The position numbers and the translations under genes were made by a program. The notes under the pieces were generated by a model. That model had not been told where the DNA came from and did no database searches. It saw only the letters and a list, made by a program, of their open reading frames with translations. From positions 1 through 35,969 of the forward strand of contig JAGDCV010000070.1 of assembly GCA_017958365.1 (NCBI GenBank): 35,969 nt of DNA, given 5' to 3'. This DNA is from Clostridiales bacterium. Lineage in GTDB: Bacteria; Bacillota; Clostridia; Saccharofermentanales; Saccharofermentanaceae. Below, piece by piece: positions 25,549-32,550 of this stretch; within the stretch, counting starts at the first letter, position 1; every line of letters starts with the position of its first letter.

Positions 25549-25806
25549 TTTAATCACCTCCAAAATGGTTTAGTATTGTCCTCTTTTCGATTATGAGTTT
25601 ATCTAATCACCATATTGTTGCCATGCATATGAAGAAAATGATAATAATTACAGAATTTTTGATAATTGCTGTTGTGTATATAGCACAAAAATTTGAGGAA
25701 TCACTAATTTCTGCAGATTTCGTGCCGCAGTTTTCCTTCAGTTTCGGGACTTTCAGGCTATACTATCACGTAGCTTAAACACTATGTCTGAAAGAAAGGT
25801 TTGTAT

Positions 25807-25812
25807 TATAAT
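25807..25812 (+). promoter_or_regulatory. -10 box of the SDR operon, leaderless arrangement
   Basis: TATAAT at 25807-25812 is followed by exactly 6 bases and then the ATG at 25819. No SD lies between. The 270-bp region between the divergent DUF4214 and SDR genes is AT-rich and holds no other clear feature except an inverted repeat TTGTG-N7-CACAA at 25672-25688. Confidence 0.5.
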
Positions 25813-25818
25813 TCCAAT

Positions 25819-26535
25819 ATGAGATTTACAGGCAAAACATACATTGTTACGGGTGCATCATCCGGAATAGGGCAGGGCTGTTGTGAGGCGCTGCTTAACG
25901 AAAGCGCAATAGTTTATGGCATTGACTTAAATGAGAAGACCATAGACAACCCTGATTACACACATATAAAAGTTGATATAACAGACGAGAGATCTGTTGA
26001 ATTCGTGTTAAAGCAGATAGGCCACATAGACGGTCTGGTAAATGCAGCAGGGGTTTGGGGAAACAGCAAACCCTTCTTCGAGATGAATGCTGACGAATTC
26101 AAAAGGATACTTAATATAAATACTGTAGGAGCCTTTATCGTAAGTAAGTATGCATCGATTCCGATGATCGCCGCCAGGAAAGGCAAGATCGTCAATATCG
26201 GCTGCATAAGATCAGGCATACAGCGTAAGAACATGGCAGACTATGCGGCATCTAAGGGTGCAATAACATCTTTGACGCAGGCGATGGCCCTCGACATGTC
26301 TCCTTACAATATCCAGGTCAATGCGGTAATGCCCGGGTTTACATATACCGGCATGACCAAGAATTCATTTGATAATGAAGAGGTAAGGAAGCAGTCTGAA
26401 GCTTTGATCCCGCAGGGAAGGCTTGCAATGCCTTCCGATATCGCCAAGGTCGTGCTTTTCCTCCTGTCCGAAGATTCCGACTACATGACCGGAAGCAGTC
26501 TTTATGCTGACGGCGGCTTCCACGTGGAAAAATAA
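25819..26535 (+). CDS. Short-chain dehydrogenase/reductase (SDR), classical type
   Basis: A 238-residue classical SDR, an NAD(P)-dependent oxidoreductase of unknown substrate. The cofactor loop TGASSGIGQG is at the N-terminus, Asp in VYGIDLNEK (end of the second strand) favours NAD(H), and LVNAAGVWG and NINTVGA are present. The catalytic YAASK is intact, but the position 13 residues before the Tyr, usually Ser (as in NIGS), is Cys in NIGCIRSG. AVMPGFTYTGMT and SSLYADGGFHVEK complete the fold. The ATG at 25819 begins at the normal distance from the glycine loop. No SD is present, and the -10 box suggests a leaderless message. It is the first gene of a probable five-gene operon ending at 31284. 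Confidence 0.9.
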   Translation: MRFTGKTYIVTGASSGIGQGCCEALLNESAIVYGIDLNEKTIDNPDYTHIKVDITDERSVEFVLKQIGHIDGLVNAAGVWGNSKPFFEMNADEFKRILNINTVGAFIVSKYASIPMIAARKGKIVNIGCIRSGIQRKNMADYAASKGAITSLTQAMALDMSPYNIQVNAVMPGFTYTGMTKNSFDNEEVRKQSEALIPQGRLAMPSDIAKVVLFLLSEDSDYMTGSSLYADGGFHVEK

Positions 26536-26536
26536 G

Positions 26537-26560
26537 ATGAGTGCTCTGACGGATGAATGA
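26537..26560 (+). CDS. Possible 7-codon leader ORF coupled to the Y-family polymerase gene
   Basis: ATG AGT GCT CTG ACG GAT GAA TGA begins 1 base after the SDR stop and ends 8 bases inside the next gene. The polymerase ATG (26553) has no SD of its own and an in-frame stop just upstream. Translation might therefore depend on re-initiation after this mini-ORF. It may equally be chance. Confidence 0.2.
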   Translation: MSALTDE

Positions 26561-28052
26561 TGCCGGGAAGGACAGAGTCTATATTGCCATAGACCTTAAA
26601 TCTTTCTACGCCTCCGTCGAGTGCGCACAAAGAGGCCTTGATCCTCTTGATACCAATCTTGTTGTGGCAGATTCCTCAAGGACAGAGAAGACGATATGCC
26701 TTGCCGTTTCTCCCTCGTTAAAAAGTTACGGCATTCCCGGACGCGCAAGGCTGTTTGAAGTTATCCAAAGCGTTGATCTTGTTAACCGTGAGCGCCGTTC
26801 CAAGTCTCCTTCAGGCAGGCTTACCGGTAAAAGTTATGTGGATTCTAAGCTTAAGGCGGACCCCGCGCTTGAACTTGATTACATAGTTGCTCCGCCGCAG
26901 ATGGCGCTTTACATGAAGGTCAGCGCGAAGATATACGGGACGTATCTTAAGTACGTCGCGCCCGAGGATATATTTGCTTATTCGATAGACGAGGTCTTTA
27001 TCGATGCTACCGATTATCTTTCCATGTATAAGACCGATGCTCATTCATTTGCGAGGATGCTCGTGCAGGATGTTCTGAAGACAACGGGCATCACGGCGAC
27101 TGCGGGCATCGGGCCTAACATGTTTCTTTGCAAGGTTGCAATGGATATCGTTGCCAAGCACATACCGGCAGATTCCGACGGGGTCAGGATAGCATCCATA
27201 AGTGTAAAGGATTTTCGCAGGAACCTGTGGTCCCATACTCCCATTACCGATTTCTGGCGTGTGGGACACGGCATCGCCGAGAGACTTTCGGAGTTTGGCA
27301 TCTTCACCATGGGCGACATAGCGCGCATGTCCATGACTCGTTCGGATATAGGGCTTCTTTATGATGTGTTAGGAAAGAATGCGGAGCTTGTAATAGATCA
27401 TGCATGGGGGCTTGAGCCAACCACCATAGCTGACGTGAAAGCATATAAGCCATCATCGAACAGTCTAAGTTCAGGACAGGTTTTGCAGCATCCGACAAAC
27501 TACGAGCATACAAGGCTCATTGTCTGGGAGATGGCTGATGCGTTGTCGCTTGACCTCGTTGATAAAGGCCTCGTTACGGATCAGCTGGTGCTGACGGTAA
27601 ACTACGACCGCGAGAACGTTGACCGCGGCGGATACAGGGGAGAGGTCACGACTGATTATTATGGCAGAAAAGTGCCCAAGCATGCTCACGGAACCATCAA
27701 TCTTGATAAGCACACATCATCGACGAAGCTCATTACGGATGCCGTCATGGAGCTGTTCGACAGGATAATAGACAAGTCATTGTCATCAAGAAGGATCAAC
27801 CTTGCAGCATGCGGCGTCATAAGGGAAGAGGACATCCCCCGGTCTGAAGGTTACACCCAGATGAGCATCTTCGATCTTGATACCCCGCTCGAAAAGGACA
27901 GCAAGGCACTTGAGAAAGAGCGTGCTCTGCAGGAGGCTATGCTTGAGTTAAAGCATAAGTTCGGAAAGAACGCCGTCGTTAAGGCGAAGAACCTTCAGGA
28001 AGGTGCGACGGGTATGGACAGGAATAACCAGATCGGAGGGCACAAGGCTTGA
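26553..28052 (+). CDS. Y-family DNA polymerase, UmuC-like (YolD-associated type)
   Basis: A 499-residue Y-family polymerase of the type that in Bacillota is paired with YolD-like proteins, expected to copy damaged DNA. The N-terminal palm motif is VYIAIDLKSFYASVE, with the first catalytic Asp. The second metal site is FAYSIDEVFID (Asp-Glu). GITATAGIGPNMFLCKVAMD is the usual thumb/palm segment, and TDFWRVGHGIAERLSEFGIF is the helix-hairpin-helix part. The little-finger domain follows (SLSSGQVLQHPTNYEHTRLI), then a C-terminal extension of about 60 charged residues with TQMSIFDLD, which resembles a beta-clamp-binding peptide (QMSIFDL). It starts 17 bases after the SDR stop and overlaps yolD by 4 bases. 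No LexA-type box was seen upstream. Confidence 0.92.
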   Translation: MNDAGKDRVYIAIDLKSFYASVECAQRGLDPLDTNLVVADSSRTEKTICLAVSPSLKSYGIPGRARLFEVIQSVDLVNRERRSKSPSGRLTGKSYVDSKLKADPALELDYIVAPPQMALYMKVSAKIYGTYLKYVAPEDIFAYSIDEVFIDATDYLSMYKTDAHSFARMLVQDVLKTTGITATAGIGPNMFLCKVAMDIVAKHIPADSDGVRIASISVKDFRRNLWSHTPITDFWRVGHGIAERLSEFGIFTMGDIARMSMTRSDIGLLYDVLGKNAELVIDHAWGLEPTTIADVKAYKPSSNSLSSGQVLQHPTNYEHTRLIVWEMADALSLDLVDKGLVTDQLVLTVNYDRENVDRGGYRGEVTTDYYGRKVPKHAHGTINLDKHTSSTKLITDAVMELFDRIIDKSLSSRRINLAACGVIREEDIPRSEGYTQMSIFDLDTPLEKDSKALEKERALQEAMLELKHKFGKNAVVKAKNLQEGATGMDRNNQIGGHKA

Positions 28053-28456
28053 GTGATAAGTATGATGACATGATAGATCTTCAGCGTCCCGTGTATGATG
28101 ATCTTCCACCCATGCCTCTTTCTGACCGTGCCGCACAGTTCTCTCCTTTTGCTGCAGTAGTCGGATATGGTGATGCCGTCGAAGAGACCGCGAGGTTTAC
28201 CGATTCGCGCATCGTATTGCAGGAAGATAAGGTCTATGAACTTAATAAAAGTCTGGAGGATATCCGTAACAGGCTTGATGAGCATCCTGTCGTGGAACTT
28301 ACATACTTTGTGCCGGATAAACTCAAAGCAGGTGGCAAATACAATGAGTATAGCGGTATTATTAAAAAAGTGGATGATCATGAGGGGACGATCATCTTTG
28401 AAGATGGTGTGAGAGTACCCATTGATGATATCGTATCAATAACGGGAGACGTTTGA
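28049..28456 (+). CDS. YolD-like protein
   Basis: A 135-residue YolD-family protein, the usual partner of UmuC-like polymerases in Bacillota. The signature MPLSDRAAQFSPFAAVVGYG is at residues 22-41, followed by the helical VEETARFTDSRIVLQEDKVY, and the beta-rich C-terminal VELTYFVPDKLKAGGKYNEY with GVRVPIDDIVSI. The start is TTG at 28049, overlapping the polymerase stop as TTGA, with GGAGGG 9-10 bases upstream. The next in-frame ATG (28070) would leave that SD too far away. It probably assists or regulates the polymerase; its biochemical role is not settled. Confidence 0.92.
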   Translation: MSDKYDDMIDLQRPVYDDLPPMPLSDRAAQFSPFAAVVGYGDAVEETARFTDSRIVLQEDKVYELNKSLEDIRNRLDEHPVVELTYFVPDKLKAGGKYNEYSGIIKKVDDHEGTIIFEDGVRVPIDDIVSITGDV

Positions 28457-28457
28457 T

Positions 28458-29849
28458 TTGTTTAACAGTTACGGTTTTGTTCTTTTCTTTTTACCCGTGG
28501 TAATTGCTCTGTATTACATAGGTAACAGGATCAAACCCGTATGCGGCAAAGTCATTCTCATCCTTTCAAGCCTTCTTTTCTATTCATATGGCAGGACGGA
28601 CATGCTCAAGTATCTTGGTATCAGCATGCTTGTTAATTACGTCTTTGCGTTGCTTATAAATAAGAAGCTTATCTCAAACAGGCTCATGTTAGGATTCCCG
28701 GTTGCTTTAAACGTGGGACTTTTGATCTACTTCAAATACACTGATTTCTTCTTAAGTACCATAGGCAATATGAGCGGTATCGAGTTCAAGCCCTATATTC
28801 TGGTGCTTCCTTTGGGCATATCATTCTATACGTTTCAACAGATAGCTTATATCGTTGCCGTAAACAAAGATGAGATCAGGAAGGTAAGTCTGATCGACTA
28901 TTGCTGTTACATCCTGTATTTTCCAAAGATAATCATGGGTCCTTTGATGGAGCCTGTTGATTTCATGTCTCAGATAAACGACGGGACGAGAAAGAAGATA
29001 GACATAGACAACATTGCAAAGGGCGTAAAGATCTTCAGCTTGGGCCTTATAAAGAAAGCTCTGTTTGCCGATGCGTATTCGAGAGCGGTGGTCTGGATCT
29101 ATGGAAATCTCAACGAGGCTATGGCTCTCGACATTGTCTTTTTATGTCTCTTTTATACTTTCGAGATCTATTTTGATTTCAGCGGATACAGTGACATGGC
29201 GGTAGGTGTGTCAACGATGTTGAATATCGATCTGCCGATCAATTTTGATTCGCCGTATAAAGCGCTGTCCATAAGGGATTTCTGGAAAAGATGGCACATC
29301 TCGCTTACTAAGTTTCTTACCAAGTATATCTACATTCCTCTCGGAGGATCGCGTAAGGGAAAGATATTCACGTATGTTAACGTTATGATCGTTTTCCTGA
29401 TAAGCGGCCTGTGGCACGGTGCTAACTGGACGTTTGTACTCTGGGGAGTTTTGCACGGACTTCTAAGCTGCTTTGACCGCTGGTCAGAGCCTTTTGCCGT
29501 GAAGGTATTAAAGCCGGTAAGGTGGTTCCTTACTTTTGCTGCCGTCAATATCCTGTGGCTGCTGTTCAGCGCGGAAAGCATTTCCCAGTGGGGAAGGATG
29601 CTCGAACGTATGGTTAAGACTTCAGGATTAAATCTGCTGTCGGCAGCATCCTTGCCTGACGGAATGCTCGGCTTCATGAACATGATAATGTTCATCATAC
29701 TGACGTTCATCATCCTGCTTATCCCTCAAAACAATTACAAAACGAAGGATAAGCTTAACGCGTTCTATCTGGTTCTCGCGTCCTTGTCGTTCATATGGGG
29801 TGTTCTGTGCCTGGGCAATGAATCGACATTTGTGTATTTCGGTTTTTAA
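28458..29849 (+). CDS. MBOAT-family membrane O-acyltransferase (AlgI/DltB type)
   Basis: A 463-residue polytopic membrane protein of the AlgI/DltB branch of MBOAT, which passes acyl groups across the membrane to surface glycans. The start is TTG at 28458, and the resulting FNSYGFVLFFLPVVIALYY is the typical N-terminus of the family. Conserved blocks are FYTFQQIAYIV, FDFSGYSDMAVGVSTMLNID, FWKRWHISLTKFLTKYIYIP and the active-site region SGLWHGANWTFVLWGVLHGL, with His320 and His333. About 10-11 hydrophobic segments are visible. It follows yolD by one base and precedes the SGNH-like gene by 10 bases. Acetylation of an exopolysaccharide or wall polymer is the most likely job; the substrate is unknown. 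Confidence 0.94.
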   Translation: MFNSYGFVLFFLPVVIALYYIGNRIKPVCGKVILILSSLLFYSYGRTDMLKYLGISMLVNYVFALLINKKLISNRLMLGFPVALNVGLLIYFKYTDFFLSTIGNMSGIEFKPYILVLPLGISFYTFQQIAYIVAVNKDEIRKVSLIDYCCYILYFPKIIMGPLMEPVDFMSQINDGTRKKIDIDNIAKGVKIFSLGLIKKALFADAYSRAVVWIYGNLNEAMALDIVFLCLFYTFEIYFDFSGYSDMAVGVSTMLNIDLPINFDSPYKALSIRDFWKRWHISLTKFLTKYIYIPLGGSRKGKIFTYVNVMIVFLISGLWHGANWTFVLWGVLHGLLSCFDRWSEPFAVKVLKPVRWFLTFAAVNILWLLFSAESISQWGRMLERMVKTSGLNLLSAASLPDGMLGFMNMIMFIILTFIILLIPQNNYKTKDKLNAFYLVLASLSFIWGVLCLGNESTFVYFGF

Positions 29850-29859
29850 GGGGTAGTTT

Positions 29860-31284
29860 ATGAAAGCAAAAAACTGGTTGATAATCTGGTTCATTACCGT
29901 AATAACTGCCCTGATTATCGTAGGCATACAGGTTTACAGGGTCGATCCTTTCTTCCATTACAGGAAACCCGATACCGATACCTACTTCTATGTCATGGAT
30001 AATGAGAGAAGTCAGAATGACGGCATAGTAAAACACTTTACATATGATGCGATCATCACGGGAACGTCTTTGGTTGAAACATTCAGAACCAGCGAGATGG
30101 ATGCCATATTCGGCTGTAATTCCATCAAGATCCCTTTCCCGGGAGCTTCTTACAGGGAGATAAACGATGCGGTAAGGACGGCACTTCAATACAATCCTGA
30201 TGTGAGGATCGTCGTAAGATGCCTTGATATCTCTCATTTCTATGATTCTTCGGATGACATGAGGGATGACATGGGTGTTTTCCCGACATATCTTTATGAT
30301 AATAACCCGTTTAATGATGTCGAATATCTGTTAAACAGGGACATAGCATTTGACAGGGCAATTGACATGGAGATCGATGCCGGCCGTGAAGGATATGATC
30401 CCGGAATAACATCATTTGATGAGTACGGCGTTCCGGATGAAGAGTTCACATACGGTATAGGTAATCACTTCTTTACCGTTCAGGAACCCGAGGAATGGAT
30501 ACATCTTTCTGATGAGCAAAGAGCCGTTATCGAGGAGAATATAAGGCTTAATGTAACGGACATTGCTGATGAGCATCCTGACGTCGATTTCTATTATTAC
30601 TATCCCATGTACAGCGTCGCGTGGTGGTGCAGCCTCTATAATGAAGGTTCGATATACAGCATGCTGGAAGCTGAAAGATACATCACCGAGCTGATACTCT
30701 CGCATGACAACATACATTTGTATTCGTTCATAGGTTGCAGTGACATTAATTCTGATCTTAATAACTACAGGGATTTCATTCATTGCGGACCATGGATAAA
30801 CAGTCTGATACTCGAGTGGTTGAATGAAGGCCGTTATCAACTGACTTTGGATAACTACGATGAAGTGCTGAGCGGGGAGCTTGATTATCTTACGACTTTT
30901 GATTATGAGAGTTTAAACGGTCAGACAGATTACGAACATGATTACTATGCAGCGGCATTGATCAACCGCGAACTTACCGGTGCTGAGCCCGTAAGTGTCT
31001 ATGACTACTGCGAAGTTGATGATGATTATGCGATAGACGCTGTCTATTTCAATGTGGATCTTGATGAGGGTTATAACTGTCTCGTGTTCCGTGTGCCTGA
31101 GGATCTAAGCGGTGACGGACCCTGTGTCAGAGTATACGATCAGGATAACGGGCTTGTATTGGAAGATGATTTCTGGGATTGCAATACCGATGATGAATAT
31201 CCGTTTGCAGTTGATCTTTCAGGTATTGAAGGCGTCGTGGAGATAGTGATCATCGGAGATTGCTGCGATATCACTTTGTACTGA
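29860..31284 (+). CDS. SGNH-hydrolase-like partner of MBOAT acyltransferase
   Basis: A 474-residue protein with an N-terminal membrane anchor (about residues 7-24), the rest presumably outside the cell. AIITGTSLVETF places a candidate nucleophile Ser70 in a GTS motif, and NYRDFIHC supplies Asp305-x-x-His308, as in DltD/AlgX/AlgJ-like SGNH proteins that take the acyl group from an MBOAT partner. It is very acidic, with Asp, Glu and Tyr enriched throughout. An extra C-terminal domain (about 385-474, probably beta-rich, ending VEIVIIGDCCDITLY) carries several Cys and is unrecognised; it could bind carbohydrate. A GGGGTAG SD precedes the ATG, and the gene sits directly behind the MBOAT gene. Confidence 0.8.
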   Translation: MKAKNWLIIWFITVITALIIVGIQVYRVDPFFHYRKPDTDTYFYVMDNERSQNDGIVKHFTYDAIITGTSLVETFRTSEMDAIFGCNSIKIPFPGASYREINDAVRTALQYNPDVRIVVRCLDISHFYDSSDDMRDDMGVFPTYLYDNNPFNDVEYLLNRDIAFDRAIDMEIDAGREGYDPGITSFDEYGVPDEEFTYGIGNHFFTVQEPEEWIHLSDEQRAVIEENIRLNVTDIADEHPDVDFYYYYPMYSVAWWCSLYNEGSIYSMLEAERYITELILSHDNIHLYSFIGCSDINSDLNNYRDFIHCGPWINSLILEWLNEGRYQLTLDNYDEVLSGELDYLTTFDYESLNGQTDYEHDYYAAALINRELTGAEPVSVYDYCEVDDDYAIDAVYFNVDLDEGYNCLVFRVPEDLSGDGPCVRVYDQDNGLVLEDDFWDCNTDDEYPFAVDLSGIEGVVEIVIIGDCCDITLY

Positions 31285-31304
31285 CAGGCAGGGTTTTGAC
31301 CTTA

Positions 31305-31313
31305 TGCTATAAT
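31305..31313 (+). promoter_or_regulatory. Extended -10 promoter of the cytidylate-kinase-like gene
   Basis: TGCTATAAT is a perfect extended -10 (TATAAT at 31308-31313). CTGACA at 31281 is a possible -35 but is 21 bp away. The leader of about 25 nt carries the SD AGGGAGG (31330-31336). Confidence 0.6.
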
Positions 31314-31344
31314 ATATAAAGTTTTGGTCAGGGAGGCTTTTGTC

Positions 31345-31932
31345 TTGGAAGATTATGTGATCACGATATCTAGAACTTTCGGAAGCGGCGGTAAGAGGAT
31401 CGGTAAGCGTCTTGCCGGTAAACTCGGCATCCGTTCCTATAACATCGAGATCAAGGACGTGGCTTCCCATAAGACAAGCGTAGATAATATCTCCAGGATG
31501 CTCCGGGAATCAGAGCGCCGTGACTTCGTAGGTTCGGAGGCTCAGGTATTCGAGCCTGAACAGGATGTTTTTGATAAGCAGGCCAAGATCATCAATTACC
31601 TTGCTGACAGTGAATCATGCATTATAGTCGGACGTTGTGCAGACTTTGTTCTCGAAGGACGTCCGAATGTCTTCAGGTTCTTTATCGATGCTCCGAAGGA
31701 GTACCGTATCAGTTCCATCGCCAAGAGGCTTCACATAGATGAGCAGGAGGCAGCGAAGATGGAAGAGTCTACGAGCCGTTACAGAAAAGAATTCTATGAA
31801 TACTATACGGGTAAGGTCTTCGGTGATCCTGCGAACTATGATGTTTGCTTTGATGCATCGAAGATGGAACCTGAAGAGATTGAGGAAGCTATCCTCGATT
31901 ATGTTGTAAGCAAACTTGATGTTGAAGAATAA
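31345..31932 (+). CDS. Cytidylate-kinase-like family protein
   Basis: A 195-residue P-loop protein of the cytidylate-kinase-like family (PF13189 type). The N-terminus YVITISRTFGSGGKRIGKRL carries the family's GSGG form of the P-loop. SCIIVGRCADFVLEGRPNVF and FFIDAPKEYRISSIAKRL are the equivalents of the NMP-kinase core and lid. YDVCFDASKMEPEEIEEAIL is the usual ending. Many family members are of unproven substrate, and true Cmk is longer. The start is TTG at 31345, 8 bases after AGGGAGG. The TTG at 31324 lies upstream of that SD and is rejected. The flavodoxin gene follows 18 bases after the stop. Confidence 0.87.
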   Translation: MEDYVITISRTFGSGGKRIGKRLAGKLGIRSYNIEIKDVASHKTSVDNISRMLRESERRDFVGSEAQVFEPEQDVFDKQAKIINYLADSESCIIVGRCADFVLEGRPNVFRFFIDAPKEYRISSIAKRLHIDEQEAAKMEESTSRYRKEFYEYYTGKVFGDPANYDVCFDASKMEPEEIEEAILDYVVSKLDVEE

Positions 31933-31950
31933 TTAAAGAGGTTATTTAGA

Positions 31951-32463
31951 ATGGGAAAGACACTGATCGCCTTTTTCTCAAAGGCAGGAGAGAACAACGT
32001 AAACGGTGACATCGTTAAGCTTTCTGTAGGTAATACCGAGGTAGCTGCGAACTATATCAAGGAATTCATTCCTGATGCAGATATGTTTAAGATCGAACAG
32101 GTTGAACCTCTCCCCGAGAGTTATATGGACTGCTTTGCTAAGGTTAAGGTCGATCAGAGTGCCAAGTTAAGACCGGAGATTAGAAATCCTCTCGAGTCCA
32201 TTGACGAGTACGACACCATTTACTTAGGCGGCCCCAATTACGTGGAGACATATCCGATGGCAGTTTTCACTTTCCTTGAGAAGTATAACTGGCAGGGTAA
32301 GACCATTAAGCCTTTCATCACGCATGAGGGTTCTTCCTTCGGCCGCGCCATCGAGGACATCACCAAGACTTGCGAGGGAGCTTTGATCAAGGAAGGTCTT
32401 TCCATCCACGGTGCTGACGTAAGAGGCTTCAAGATCTACATTAAGCGCTGGATAAAGCAGTAA
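31951..32463 (+). CDS. Flavodoxin-family protein
   Basis: A 170-residue flavodoxin-like protein. The N-terminal phosphate-binding loop is LIAFFSKAGENNVNGD, a pattern common in the flavodoxin_4-type proteins of Clostridia. TIYLGGPNYVETYPMAVFTF follows, where the tyrosine- and Trp-containing loops (KYNWQGKTIKPFITHEGSSF) would contact FMN. VRGFKIYIKRWIKQ closes the protein. It probably carries electrons for a reductase. The SD is AAAGAGG, and it shares the promoter of the cytidylate-kinase-like gene. No clear terminator follows, so some transcription may run into the GH3 gene, whose start lies within an inverted repeat. Confidence 0.87.
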   Translation: MGKTLIAFFSKAGENNVNGDIVKLSVGNTEVAANYIKEFIPDADMFKIEQVEPLPESYMDCFAKVKVDQSAKLRPEIRNPLESIDEYDTIYLGGPNYVETYPMAVFTFLEKYNWQGKTIKPFITHEGSSFGRAIEDITKTCEGALIKEGLSIHGADVRGFKIYIKRWIKQ

Positions 32464-32493
32464 TTACTTTTTATTCACAAATACTTTGATTTT

Positions 32494-32550
32494 ATAAGCG
32501 GGTTTATCCTTTAGAATGTTTACATACGTTCGTTAGGAGGACCCGCTTAT
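32494..32550 (+). promoter_or_regulatory. Inverted repeat enclosing the GH3 ribosome binding site and start
   Basis: ATAAGCGGGT (32494-32503) and ACCCGCTTAT (32541-32550) are perfect 10-bp complements. The right arm runs into the ATG (32549-32551) and the SD TTAGGAGG (32533-32540) ends directly before it. TAGAAT at 32512-32517 between the arms is a possible -10. A transcript starting upstream could fold over the start codon, whereas one starting at about 32524 would lack the left arm. Confidence 0.55.

Noticed and set aside
25593..25778. 61-codon plus-strand ORF with a hydrophobic stretch in the DUF4214/SDR gap
   Set aside because: No SD at either candidate ATG, AT-rich sequence, no recognisable family; most likely chance, though a small membrane peptide cannot be excluded.
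26480..26560. LexA/SOS box before the Y-family polymerase
   Set aside because: No CGAAC-N4-GTTCG-like site was found upstream of the gene or of the operon.
32459..32468. Palindrome AGTAATTACT with T-run after the flavodoxin gene as terminator
   Set aside because: Only a 3-bp stem is possible around a 4-nt loop; far too weak for an intrinsic terminator.
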